The notes beneath the pieces are model-generated. The model was not told the origin of the DNA, made no database searches, and was given only the letters and a program-made list of their open reading frames with translations. A DNA stretch of 64,000 nucleotides, from contig OW285188.1 in the NCBI GenBank assembly GCA_935421135.1, positions 6,128,733-6,192,732 of the forward strand, in the 5' to 3' direction. This DNA comes from Bugulina stolonifera. Lineage: Eukaryota; Bryozoa; Gymnolaemata; Cheilostomatida; Bugulidae. Both the position numbers and the translations under genes were made by a program. Below, piece by piece: positions 36,684 through 49,299 of this stretch; position 1 is the first letter of the stretch, and the number at the start of each line of letters is the position of its first letter.

Positions 36684-37839
36684 ACATGTAGGCTTCCTAC
36701 GCAAACTGTGTGCTCAGACATCCACATGTCTATGTTTTACTTGAAATCATTTAACATACTCAGTAGTATCATGTCCATAGACATAGATATTACGTCATTT
36801 CCTACAGTTCTATAGTGGTGATAAAGCTCAAGCTCAGTGCTTCTATTTTCTACATTATAATATTCATGTCAGTGACAAATGTGCAATTCTTTTTTATCTG
36901 TAAATAAGTGTATGTAAGCAATTATATTATTATTATAGATATTTGTGTATGTACATACAACTTTTCTAGGTTATGTAATATTACTAATTATTGTTTTAAC
37001 TCACTAATCAAGCATTCCAGAAGGTTACATGTTGTGCATAGTCATCTGTTTTGTTGTATCATCACTGACAGGTGTACTTATAGTGGTCAACCCCCATGTA
37101 TTCCATCTTCAATATTATATATATTTATATTCTTTGTTGAAACAGTCATTACCCACATACAATTATAATTATGCTACTTTCTCCCTAAGATTTGAGATGG
37201 TACTCTCTCTTAACCTGATACTGTAATATTCTCCAGTATTAATCTAGCTACTGCTGTTATTATTGTATAATATAATTTTTATGATTGTTATGTTTGATTT
37301 ATTTATTTTTGTTACAAATAAATTTACTCAGAGTATTCTACTAGGAATTAGATTTATCGGTTGGAGTGGTCTTCTTTTTCACTGGTGTAAATCTAACACA
37401 CTCATGGATAGAAGTCTATTATGACTATATTAATGATCTTACTCCATTAATATATTATTATTATTACATGCATAGAAGCCTTATTGACATTACTTCTCTG
37501 GGAGGAGATAATTTCCTACCATCAACTACATGGTTGTACTTTCAGGTATATATAGTGCATATATTATGTGAGAATACTAGATTCAGGAATATGAATTCAC
37601 AGTGCTCATAGACATCCATGAAATAGTCCAATTACTATGATATTATCTATAACTGTCTATACAATACCTACTCTAAGGGCTAAAATATGTACAGAAAGAT
37701 GCTAAAAGTCCACAATATCTATAATTTACATACAACAAGTGAATACATTTAGTTCGTGTAGAATGTACATGTGGGACAACTAGACTGTTGAAACATTAAT
37801 CCAGTACACATACATGTACATGCCTTCAGTTTGTTCATT
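36684..37839. other. Convergent 3' UTR interval
   Basis: Between the BMPER-like stop (36,683) and the DPF stop (37,840). No splice-supported exon; an 81-codon + frame at 37,366-37,611 has no family motif. Most of it is probably UTR of the two convergent genes. Confidence 0.5.
37317..37322 (+). terminator. Polyadenylation signal of the BMPER-like gene
   Basis: AATAAA about 630 bases after the stop codon. Just upstream, TTTATTTATT (about 37,300) reads as AATAAATAAA on the minus strand and could serve the convergent DPF gene. That would make the two 3' UTRs abut or overlap. Confidence 0.5.
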
Positions 37840-40800
37840 CTATCCCATCCAAGCTGGCTTCAGTCCACTATGGAACTCAGCTATACAGAGATGACAACTC
37901 CAATTACCTGACAATGAGAATATCAGAGAGCATGAGGAACAGCAGTCACATGTAGTGTAGTATCTCCAGCATAGATATACATACACATATACATACATGT
38001 AAATGTATATTTCATGTTGAGTATAAGACGGTAGATGGCAATCAGTGGCATACAGGAAGCAGCACCATGTTGAATTCAGGTAACCAACATATCTTTGGGT
38101 CTTTGTGACCTCTTAAATATGGTCTAGGTGGCTAAATGGTGATATAGAAGGTATTAGATCTGGATAGAATACTCTATCAGTAGCACCATGCAGCAACATA
38201 GCATTTTCCCAGTCTGGGAACACAGATTCAACGCACTAGACTTCTCTAATGATTCAACTAAACTAGAGCACAATGATAAAACATTGGTCAAATAAGCAGA
38301 TGACTAATTATAAGAAGTTAACAATAATAATGAGCAAATGCCAGGTGGTGGATGCAGGTGCCTTACCTTCTGGGGGTTCTGTAAGTGGTGGATTGAGGCA
38401 GTACATATGGTATCCCCTGTCGCAATCATCACAGAAGAGTAGCTGCTCCTGTGAACAGGCAACATATACACTGAATGTATACAGAATTCGCGTACATTCG
38501 CACATACACATTGCATGTATAGTATGGAACAGCTAATAACTCCGCCCACTAATACATTGGTATACTGCCACATGTGTCAATACTCTAGTGGAATTGCATC
38601 CTCCTAGAACACATGTACTCTCCTGGAACACATGTGTTCCAAGATAATACAACTCCAAAATAACTTTTATGTAACCTCGTGGAGTGCAAGTTATGGTGGG
38701 CTAGGAAAACTTGTCAAAGCACATGGTACTGTAGCTGCACAGAATTGGCAACACAAACATTTGCTGTCATAGAGAATAATGAGTATTTCATCAGAACACA
38801 GGCTATCTTTGTATCAAAACACAGGCCGAGCTCTGGCTATTAGTGAACTTACATCATTTTCAGACGTGCCACATAAGCCACATGACTTGCACTCAATACA
38901 CTGCCATGGATATTTTCTCACTGAGATCTTCATGTTATCTGTGAACTGCAGACATGTTGGGTGACCTGTAACAGCACAAGACTACAAGTCCATCACCTGC
39001 CAAGTAGTGTCAGTGAGCACCTGCTACATTACTTCTTGCCATATGATAGAGATAACTCACTATAGCTATAGCTTAAAAACCATTTACATACTTATTTTGT
39101 CATACTTGGCCAACAAAAATAGAACTGGAGGTATAATACAGAACAATTAGCTGAAGTTGCCGCCACAACAATTTATGAATCTTATGATGAGAAAGGGTAG
39201 ACAACTCCAAAAATCATGAACAATTTGCAACATGCTAAAGATCCAACTCAACATGCTTTCATCTTTAGGGTTGTTAGCAATATAATCAAACTGTGGTCAG
39301 AGAAACATACTATCCCTTCTGTAAAACAGAATAGACGATGAGAGCACTTACCTGATCTGCCACAATCAGCACATGACACCATCTCCTCAGGTACTTTAGA
39401 TTTCTTGTTCATACTGGCATCACCCAAACAGAAGTCACAATAATCGTTGGGAACCTAATGAACAGAAAATATATAATATTATAATAATTATTGATGATAT
39501 TAAAACACTGATATGAAAACAAGGAGATAGCCTGTGAGACAAGTATAGTATGACAAATGAGAGTATTTTAGTCAGGAGCACGAATCCACCAGGTACCATA
39601 ATTATGATGCACATATTTGCTATGTTCCATAATGAGAGATGAATATATTATTTTATGGCAACCAAATAAACAAATCAAATCAAACAGAAACAGGAGTGAT
39701 AACTCCTCATTCATTTGGGGATGGGTATCATGCAGTCTACTTAGCAGAAGTCTTCTTTCATTGGTCAAAAAGGAACTAATCACTAACAGCCAACCCAAGT
39801 TAACTCTATACAACATGCATGTTGTGATAGCATGTTACAAACATGTACATTTATTAGAAACCTCAGGGTAATAGATAGATCACTCAAGGTCAGATCAAGG
39901 TCATACTAATGACAGCCAGTGAGATAGAGTTGACACACACACATGTCCTATCACATGTATGGTTAGTATATTATTAGTGCTGGAAGGGTTTGATTTGCAC
40001 TTGAATTCAATTCGACATTAGAAATTACCTCCCCCATGAAATGTATAGTTAGTATAATTATATAGTTAGAGATTAACTCCCCATGAAGTGTATGGATAGT
40101 GTACATAGTTGGAAATTACCTTCCATGGAATGTATAGTTAGTATAATATATACATGCAGTTAGTGATTACCTCCCCATGGAATGTATGGTTAGTATATAG
40201 TTAGAGATTACCTCCCCATGAAGTGCATGGTTAGTATATATAGTTAGAGATTACCTCCCCATGAAGTGTACAGCTAGTATATATACATGCAGTTAATGAT
40301 TACCTCCCCATGAAATGTATAGCTAGTAGGCTATATATACATGCAGTTAGTGATTACCTCCCTATGGAATGTATGGTTAGTATATAGTTAGAGATTACCT
40401 CCCCATGGAATGTATGGTTAGTATATATAGTTAGAGATTACCTCCCCATGAAGTGTATGGTTAGTACATATAGTTAGAGATTACCTCCCTATAACATGCA
40501 AACCTAACGTCTTCAGCTCACTTCAGCATGCAGTAAGCTAGAGCTCAGCTGTGAACAAAAAATCAAGCGAGAACATACAGGGTTCTTTACTTTCTCTTTT
40601 GGTGCTGAAGCAGGAGCGGATGGAGGGTCCACCGCCTTGACTAGAGCTTCCAGGTGTGGGATCTCAGACTGAGCTGGGGGAACAACTCCAGGATGATTCA
40701 CAGTTGCAGACACGTCAACATGGTGGCAGTGAGACATGTGGTAGTCCAGTCCTGCTCTTGTCTTATATCTCGATGAACACACTGTAAATGTAACCATAAC

Positions 40801-43800
40801 ACTGCATACTAACAGATCTGCCCATAACACTGCATACTAACAGACCTGCCCATAACACCGCATACTAACAGACCTGCCCATAACACTGCATACTAACAGA
40901 CCTGCCCATAACACCGCATACTAACAGACCTGCCCATAACACTGCATACTAACAGACCTGCCCATAGACTGCATACTAACAGACCTACCCATAGCACTGC
41001 ATACTAACAGACCTGCCCATAACACTGCATACTAACAGACCTGCCCATTACACTGTATACCAACAGAGCTGCCCACAAGATTGCATACTAACAGAGTCCT
41101 GATAAAACTTTTATAGCTGTAGCTTCATATAGATATAGGCCTAGCTATATAGTTATACATAGATATAGCTAAATGGTTATACATATATATAAATAGCTAC
41201 ATGTAAATACTAAAATAGCTATACCTGTACACATATATACATGTACATGTAGCTAAATAGTTATACATACATGTAGATATAGCTAAATAGTGTGTGCATA
41301 CGTGTACGTACACCTATAAATGTGTGCATACATGTACGTACATGTATACATACTACACATACATGTATATATAGCATGTACATGTATACATACTACATAT
41401 ATATATAGCATGTACATGTATACATTGCAGTGAATAGAAATAATATAGGCCTACATGTACATCCCATGTAATATGTAGCAGTGTATGGATACATGTGCAT
41501 AGTTACTATGTAATATGTAATAGTAGTGCACGCAGTAGTGTACGCAGTAGTGTACGCAGTAGTGTATGTAGTAGTGTACGTAGTAGTGTATGTAGCAGTG
41601 TACGTAGTAGTATATGTAGTAGTGTACGTAGTAGTGTACGGGTGTAAAGCAACTAACTGTCACAAGCAAAGGGTTTGTCGTTCTCATCATTACGAGTACT
41701 TCGTCTGCTTCCTTTAGATGCACCTCCAGTTTCTTTCTTCTTTGATTTCTTACGCTTAGAGCTCGAGTCTTCAAAGTCACTATCATCTCCATCAGGATCA
41801 AAATCATCCTCAAAATCGTCAAAATCATCCAGTTCCTCGTATTGGGGCATACTGGTGAACCTGTTACATACAGTTATATGCACTAGTGAACCTGTTACAT
41901 ACAGCTATATACACTAGTGAACCTGTTACACACAGTTATATACATTGGTGAACCTGTTACACACAGTTATATACACTGGTGAACCTGTTACATACAGTCA
42001 TATACACTAGTGAACCTGTTACATACAGTTATATACACTAGTGAACCTGTTACATACAGTTATATCCACTAGTGAACCTGTTACATACAGCTATATACAC
42101 TAGTGAACCTGTTACATACAGTTATATACACTAGTGAACCTGTTACATACAGTCATATACACTAGTGAACCTGTTACATATAGTTATATGCACTAGTGAA
42201 CCTGTTACATACAGTCATATACACTAGTGAACCTGTTACATACAGTTATATACACTAGTCAACCTGTTACATACAGTCATATACACTAGTGAACCTGTTA
42301 CATACAGTTATATACACTAGTGAACCTGTTACATACAGTTATATACACTAGTGAACCTGTTACATACAGTTATATACACTAGTGAACCTGTTACATACAG
42401 TTATATCCACTAGTGAACCTGTTGCATACAGTTATATCCACTAGTGAACCTGCTACCTACAGTATTATATCCACTAGTGAACCTGTTACATACAGTTGTA
42501 TACACTAGTGAACCTGTTACATACAGTTATATACACTAGTGAACCTGTTACATACAGTTATATACACTAGTGAACCTGTTACATACAGTTATATACACTA
42601 GTGAACCTGTTACATACAGTTATATCCACTAGTGAACCTGCTACATACAATTGTATACACTAGTGAACCTGTTACATACAGTTGTATACACAGTTAACCA
42701 TGTCTCCTTCACTTGCACAGGAGGGTGTGGAGTGTTATATTATACTGTGATAGGGTGTAGCTGTGTGAAGAGGAACTGGTGGCTGGATGAAGGATCTATA
42801 AGAACCAAACCCAACTCTGGACAGCGCTGTCAGAACTACATGTATATCAACAGTTAGCAATATATTATAGTAGCCTAACCAGGTTTCATTACAGACCTGA
42901 GAGGGGACCTTTATAAGTTTTATCAAAAATGTATGATGCATGGGTGAACTGTAATTGGTGCATATCTTACCACTTGTCCTTCTCATTGGTTGTCTTCTGC
43001 AGGCTGACTACAGGGTCCAGATCAGCACCAGCATACACATCCTCTGCCTGGGCTCCCAGGACACTGGTAGAAGGATCAACCATATGCTCAGGAGCTGGGG
43101 CTACCTCTCTCTTTCTCTTCCTCCATTTCCTAGCTGGATAGGAGTATACCTGGCCCTCCCGTTGTCCTACATGATTGCAATAAGGAATATAGTAAATATT
43201 TGTAACATAATGAAAGGTGGGCATTTTAGTGCAAACTGTGCAAGCCTTTTTAATTGGAGTTATCTTTCCCATAACCATGAAATGACAACTCCCATCAAAG
43301 GGTTTACAAAAAACTAAAGTATTGACTGTATAGCTTATAGTATTATCTACATTATACAGAGTAAATTTTGTGGACATGCAGCAGTTCCAGGGATACCACA
43401 TAAAATTTAGTTCTTATATAAACCTACACAAATTAATAGATGCTATAATTGACTTTTTCAAAGTGTTTTTATGAGTTGTTTTTAAAATTTGAGCAAAACA
43501 ACATCGAGTTGGTGGCAGCCTCAATGCACACATTCATCGATGACAATGGCAGCAAAGTAAATTAGCATATTGTATAGAACAGCTAAGTTAGAGTCAGCAT
43601 AAACAGGTGCCGTGTAGCGTATACCTTGTGTGTTAGCCTACTAGGCATTAAGTTATTTGATCTCATATAAAGTATTATATTTATTGAAATAAATAATAAC
43701 ATAGAAATAATCAAGTGGCTAAAGAAAATATAGGTCAATAGCTGATTATACTCTATAGTTCACAATTGTATAGCATATAATTGATAGGTATAAGTGTTGA

Positions 43801-46800
43801 AGTAGCAATAGTAATAGACCTAGATACTATAATACTCTGTCTAGCCAGGCTAGTAGTTGTAACTGTGCTCTATTTCCTTGGTTAAACATTCATTTCCAGA
43901 TATTAGTGACCAATACGTCAGTTGAAATCAATAGCAGCGACAGCTACCTGGAGTATATCGGCATCACCAGAGGAGGAGAGGAGCACAGCACAACCAACTG
44001 TTAGAGGCACCATATAGTGAAAGCCTACAGTAATTCACCAACTAAGACTAGCTGTTACAATGTCCATGTTCAGCCAGAACAAGTTCGGACAGATACAAGA
44101 AATGAGAGGAGAACTTCTCTCCCTCAGAAAGAGTAATCTAATGAAAGACGACACCATTGCATTCCTTCAGAGAGAGAAGGAAAACCTTATTAAAGAGGTA
44201 AGTCACATAGTTAGTGGTAGTGTCTATTAACTAGTAGGAGTGACCTGTGCACTGTAGGTGTATATTGTGGATGGGTATACTATGTTTAGTTTGAACACAC
44301 CCCTACCTAAATGCTAAATATCTCCCATTGTGACGGATTTAGTAGTGGTGGTGGGTAGTGGTGGTGAGTAGTGGTGGTGGGTAGTGGTGGTGAGTAGTGG
44401 TGGTGGGTAGTGGTGGTGAGTAGTGGTGGTGAGTAGTGGTGGTAATGAGTAACCGTGACCACACCGGCTACTGTAACAATAATAATTGTCACAGACCCAT
44501 GTAAAGTATAACATCTGTTGATTCTGGAAGGTACTGCACACTACCTATGCTGTCCCATATGTATTATATCACAGGTGAAACACTATGAAACCATATGTGC
44601 TGGGGTGGAGAGTGACATAGCACTTCAACACAAGTATGAACAGGAGCTGAAGAATCTACGTACAGATATCCAACATTGGAAGGTGAGAAACTATATTATA
44701 ATGCATAATATAATAACAGCTTATAAATGTACAATAGTGCCAAGTGCAGAAGTTGGAGATGTAATATAATATTATGTCTTTAGTGATAAATAAGAATTTA
44801 GAGTCGATGATAGGAGTTGTCTGACCGTACCTGCATACACCTGATAATATATGAAACTGTGTCTGGAATATAGAGAGAGGGAAAATGTGCTTTTTGTAGG
44901 AAGTGGTCAAAAGATATAAACATGCCAGGAAGAGCATCAGCAGAGAGAACACAACTCTTGACTTACAACACAAAGATCTCATAGAAAACCTACAAAACAA
45001 CCTCAGTGGAATTCTATCCGAAGTTCCCACAGAAAACAGGCAGGTTCTAGTACAGAGGCCATAGTACAAATACACCCACAGGCTATAGTACAGATACAAC
45101 CACAGGCTATAATACAGATACACCCACAGGCAATAGTACAGATACACCCACAGGCTATTAATAGTACAGAACCTGTCAAATGATGCATTAGAATGTGTGC
45201 TAAAGTGCTATTAGAATATATATAATACACCAGTGTTCTCATATTATGTGTATTCTAATAGACAGTCAATGTTGTACTTGTAGTCAGAACATTCAGAGGC
45301 AGGTAGGAGATATAATAGAGAGAGCTGAACATGAGTCATGCTGGCACCTTCTAGAAGTTACTAACAGTGCGCTGGTGGAGATTCAGAGTCAAATAAAGAA
45401 ATATAAGTTGTAAGTAGTCTCTGATACCAAAAGTAGTAGTAATAGTAACTGCATTAGATTGGCGAGAGGACAACTTCTTAAACTACTCATATACAGCTAG
45501 TAGTACAAGAATATATTAACACAACTTCTATCACTGACGAACATGATTAAAATATACCATATCCGAGAAAGTCTATAATAATTAGTATTATATCATGAAC
45601 AGCCAATCATCTTAAGGCTCGGCTACACTAGAGGCTGTTTGTTCATGTTCGACTGATGGAGCCTCATTTTAAAGTTAAGCGTGCGCAGTCTGTTCTCATA
45701 GACAAAAACCAATATACTGGTCTTGTCAGTTCTGTTGTAATTGGTGAATATAAGATACAGATATTGTAGAATTTATTACAAATTTAAACTATCATTATTG
45801 GCTGAATATTAATCGAGGCTAGCCTATGGAGTCAGATCGACAAACAACTAAATAAGCCTCTAGTGGAGCCCACACTTTAGGGCAAAGCCAAAATTTTGTT
45901 GAAAGTTTTATTGTGTATTACAAGGAAAAACAACTCTAAACACAACAGGTACGTATTTACATGTGAATTCCACCTGTCTCTCTCCTACCCATACAATACT
46001 AGAACTAGCAACCAAATCCGAACTTAACACAAAATATATAACAGTTTATAAAGTAATATAGTAACTATGTTATATACTGTATAATATAATATTGTACAGT
46101 GAAACTCGCCTAATTGGGCTAATTTGACTACTTGGCTAGCTTATTAGCCTTGGTCCCTGCGGAGTACTATAGAAATGACTTCAACCAATTCAAATTTACT
46201 ACGTACAATTCAAACTTCAAACGCTAAGGCTTACACTATAATATAAGTGAATATATACACTCGTTACCCTGCACAAACAGTCTATACCATATAGGCCTAC
46301 GTGTCTATGTGGTATGTCTGTGCATTCTACATTTAGCTGACTCCCAGAAATAGGATAATGGATTTTTATATAGTGGCATACAGACAGATCTATCATAAGT
46401 TTGTAACCTGGAAACTTCAGGGACTAGCTATGATTACGACATTTGTCGAGATTACTTTATATACAACTATGTATCTAATGTGTTATGTAAATATATATTC
46501 AAAGGGAAATAACCAAACGAAGGGAAATAGTAGTTATACCATCAGCTGATGATTTCCATGGGTACGTACGTACTAGTTTAAGATATCTCTCCTGGTTTGA
46601 GCTATTAGTCAATGGTACATGTATGCATCTAACATATTATATGCACACGATACAGATCTGTCTACCAATACGAACCATTCAGTTATCCAGAATATGCAAC
46701 AACCCAGCAAATATAAAAAACATCCAATACTTGAATGTACTACAGCTAACATATTATGACTCTATTGTTTGGGGTATTTCAAGAGATTTAACCCTCAAAG

Positions 46801-47481
46801 CCAACTTTCCTGTAAGGAGAGTTTCTATTGGAGGGGAGGGGTAAGTACATATATCCAGTGAATGTACTTACTTGATAACCATTATCTAGGGGCCTTAACA
46901 ACACCCCCCCCCCCCCTAAAGGTTGCCTATAATTCAAATCTCAACTAAACTACAGCTGAAGAATGGCAGTCCCACAGTGTTGCTGGTTTGAGAGCAATTG
47001 TGAGAACGCAATTGGATATGTACCAATGGGTGGCAATATCGTTTGCGTTTGACATGCTGGGTGCGAACGATTTCTTTACCAATGCACAAATACTTAATCA
47101 CATCTTCAAAATTTCATAAAAATGCAACTGGTTTCGCCTCAAACTTGCGACTATGTGGAGGACAAGAAGCAATTACAGTTAGAGGTGACAGCTTTACTAT
47201 GTTTTACTCTAGAAGTGACTTACTAGCACATATAACACAACATATTATCAACCACATCGTATAACTTCTCATGGGAAACAAGACAGGAGACTAACAGACC
47301 AATGAAACTCCAGTTCTACAAGGCCTGGTCTGTCCAGTAGATGTCATCTCCTCCCCAATCCTCACCTCCACTACCATCCCCACCACTACCACCATCATCA
47401 TCACCACCACTACTACCACCACCACTACCACTACTACCACTACCACTACCACTACCACTACCACTACCACTACCACTACCA

Positions 47482-47529
<48 letters not shown>

Positions 47530-47533
47530 TTAC

Positions 47534-47569
<36 letters not shown>

Positions 47570-48924
47570 CATTACTACTACTACCACTACTACCACCACC
47601 ACTACTACCACCACTACTGTTACTACCACCACTACTACTACTACTACCACTACTACTGCTACTACTACTACCACCACTACTACCACTGCAACCACTACTA
47701 CTACTACTACAACAACTACTACTACTACTATTACTACTACTATGTAACAATCTCCGCATTCATTAACCATACTGTGGTATATATTGATTGCAGTATAATT
47801 GAGTCGACCAATAAGAGGCCAGTGATGAGATACTCGCACACAGTCGGGGAACCCATACCACACAGTCAGCCATCCCGCTCGGCACTCACCAGGATGGCAA
47901 AGCACAGCATTATGGGACTAAGACGGGCATCAACAGACCTTAGCAGAACACAGAGTGCCACAGCACCAACAGCTGTACCAGGTACATGTACTACTACGTA
48001 CTGCCCATCTACATGTATGTATGTGCAAATGTTTAACATCTATGTACATCTGTAATGTCTGTGGATAGAAGGCACCCTCTCACCACAAATTGTAACTATT
48101 GTAGAATTCCGAACAATACCAGGTTTTCTGCCTGGTCTCAAGAAGAGAGTGAGTGACCAATAATGGGAGAGGGTCAGGTACCCACCCGGCTTCGACTGCA
48201 GGCACCACGACATTGTATTGGGTTACGAAGAGATTGAAACATCGAAACACATTTCCCATTAATAAGAAGTTTGTCTAAACATAGTCATGTTAATTCATTT
48301 TGTAACCCGATATACAATAATATACAATAATAGTCTTTATCTGTACATGCATGTATACAGAGACCAGTTATACAATTTAATACGAGTATTTACTTCTAAT
48401 TACCATAATACAAGACACATTTGCCGTCACCCTAATAGTATTGCAGTAAACCGTAATACATGCATATTAAAAAAATCTATTGTCAAAATAAATAAACATA
48501 ATAAAATTAGTAATATTTATTCAATTACATGTATATTACAATCACTAATTCAGATTCAGGCATACCTCCGATATTGCACATGCAAGCCAATATGCATCAA
48601 TGGACGAAACTATAATAATAATCACATTGAATCTAAATTAGTTTCATGTATATTGCTTTGTAGTTAAGAATTCTCTCTAACTAACTCACTATTACATGAC
48701 TACAAGTAGAACCACAGCTTACCAGGATTTCTGAGTCTCTGAGACACCCAGAGGTGGCAGTTAGTCTGAGCCAACCCAGTTGTATTGTCTAGATAGGGTT
48801 GTCTGAGCTTACGCTCCATAACCATCTTGGAATTCCACTTCCTCACAGATTCCAATGCAGCCGTGTACTTGGCTTCATCTTCCAGCATGATTCTGTTAGA
48901 CAATACAGATTCTAGATAATCCAT
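37840..48924 (-). CDS. DPF2: DPF-family (d4/requiem) double PHD finger protein
   Basis: Minus-strand exons, all phases consistent: 48723-48924, 42971-43166, 41658-41860, 40579-40781, 39352-39454, 38853-38965, 38367-38448, 37840-37907. The product is 389 aa, close to human DPF2 (391). The N-terminal requiem domain has [12 protein letters not shown] (about 48-60) and [17 protein letters not shown] (about 72-88). An acidic region ([20 protein letters not shown], about 143-162) and a basic KRKKSKKK stretch follow. Next is a C2H2 finger [20 protein letters not shown] (about 199-220), then tandem PHD fingers: PHD1 from CDFCLGDA (about 274) with [13 protein letters not shown], and PHD2 with [21 protein letters not shown] and NWSCHLC. 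All zinc ligands are present. In animals DPF proteins are BAF (SWI/SNF) subunits whose PHD pair reads acylated histone H3. Paralogue number (DPF1/2/3) cannot be assigned; this is likely a single pre-duplication orthologue. Confidence 0.94.
40030..40500. repeat. Imperfect tandem repeats in DPF intron 4
   Basis: About ten units sharing TTAGAGATTACCTCCCCATG and GTATGGTTAGTATATA, spaced 35-60 bases. Confidence 0.85.
40793..41095. repeat. 28-bp minisatellite in DPF intron 3
   Basis: About 11 units of type CATACTAACAGACCTGCCCA. The array starts ~12 bases from the 3' splice site of exon 4 (acceptor at 40,782). Confidence 0.93.
41525..41640. repeat. GTAGTGTACGCA-type short tandem repeat
   Basis: 12-bp units (AGTAGTGTACGC/T) ending ~18 bases from the 5' splice site of DPF exon 3 (41,657). 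Confidence 0.9.
41852..42690. repeat. 31-bp minisatellite containing the DPF exon-3 splice acceptor
   Basis: About 27 units of ACTAGTGAACCTGTTACATA plus CAGTTATATAC. Read on the minus (gene) strand each unit includes TATGTAACAG/GTTCAC(T/C)AGT, the sequence used as the 3' splice site and first ~9 exonic bases of DPF exon 3 (41,860). The array therefore runs into the exon. Confidence 0.93.
43900..44004 (+). CDS. Possible short terminal or leader exon
   Basis: After TTTCCAG (acceptor at 43,899) an open frame reads [20 protein letters not shown] then [14 protein letters not shown] and stops at 44,004, 55 bases before the ATG at 44,060. It may be a 5' leader exon of the nested gene or the last exon of an otherwise unseen + gene. 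Weak. Confidence 0.25.
   Translation: MLVTNTSVEINSSDSYLEYIGITRGGEEHSTTNC
44060..48163 (+). CDS. Coiled-coil protein, gene nested in DPF intron 1
   Basis: Exons with consistent phases: 44060-44197, 44575-44682, 44900-45043, 45288-45409, 46784-46840, 47794-47981, 48105-48163 (271 aa). Residues about 10-170 are Glu/Lys/Leu-rich helices ([60 protein letters not shown]). Residues about 175-271 are low in hydrophobics and rich in Ser/Arg/Pro/Thr ([16 protein letters not shown]), ending [12 protein letters not shown]. There is no signal peptide or membrane segment, so the product is probably intracellular, possibly cytoskeletal. I do not recognise the family. Exon 4 could instead end at TAA (45,411-45,413), but the overlapping GTAAGT donor at 45,410 gives a longer model that stays in phase through three more exons. 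The small exon 5 is the least certain piece. Confidence 0.65.
44335..44450. repeat. GTGGTGGGTA-type simple repeat in nested-gene intron 1
   Basis: Alternating AGTAGTGGTGGTG and GGTAGTGGTGGTG units. The His/Pro-rich minus-strand frames across it are artefacts. Confidence 0.9.
45048..45162. repeat. 24-bp repeat directly after nested-gene exon 3
   Basis: Five imperfect units of type ACAGATACACCCACAGGCTA starting a few bases after the donor at 45,044. Confidence 0.88.
47380..47740. repeat. CAC/CTA trinucleotide array upstream of nested-gene exon 6
   Basis: About 360 bases of ACC and ACT triplets ending ~50 bases before the acceptor at 47,793. Being triplet-periodic it is open in all frames on both strands (poly-Val, poly-Ser/Gly, poly-Leu/Pro), none of which is a credible gene. 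Confidence 0.95.
48164..48722. other. Interval between nested gene and DPF exon 1
   Basis: Probable 3' UTR of the nested gene plus the start of DPF intron 1. A 126-codon + frame (48,287-48,667) is AT-rich and has no motif. Confidence 0.45.
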
Positions 48925-48964
48925 CTGCTTATACTTTGTCTACGATATCATATTAAATTCTAGA

Positions 48965-49085
48965 TGAAAGCTCAGATGGTAGAGTGCTTGGCATTCGTTT
49001 TGAGGGCTATGTGTTAAAATCACAACTGAGTTGATTTTGGTAGAAAACCTTCAGCAGGATTTCCAGCTGTGACTTGCAGGGTCTG
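48965..49085 (+). mobile_element. tRNA-derived SINE
   Basis: AGCTCAGATGGTAGAGTGCT fits the tRNA A-box region, and GTGTTAAAATCAC follows as a weak B box. Downstream CTTCAGCAGGATTTCCAGC is shared with the SINE in opposite orientation at about 49,320-49,435. Confidence 0.6.
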
Positions 49086-49299
49086 TGTTTATCTAGACCT
49101 AAATACTGGAGGTTCCACGCACGCATTCTAGCCACCACTTTATCTGAAGAGTGGCAGTAGTAATATATTATATATTCAGAATGAGCATTCTGAATATATA
49201 ATAAATTATTAACTGTACTGTATGTCATATTCAACCTTATTTTAGTTCAGGTTGAAGACTAATGTTAAGCCTGAAGTTCTTGTAATTCAGGCCTCATTT

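Noticed and set aside
42717..42858. Possible + strand exon ([20 protein letters not shown] then NSGQRCQNY) inside DPF intron 2
   Set aside because: It looks somewhat coding and follows an acceptor-like CTTGCACAG, but has no donor and no compatible partner. Kept out for lack of support.
44307..44541. His/Thr/Pro-repeat frames
   Set aside because: Artefact of the GTGGTGGGTA simple repeat in an intron.
47291..47905. Very long poly-Val / poly-Ser-Gly / poly-Leu-Pro open frames on both strands
   Set aside because: They arise from the CAC/CTA triplet array, which is open in every frame. No splice, start or domain support.
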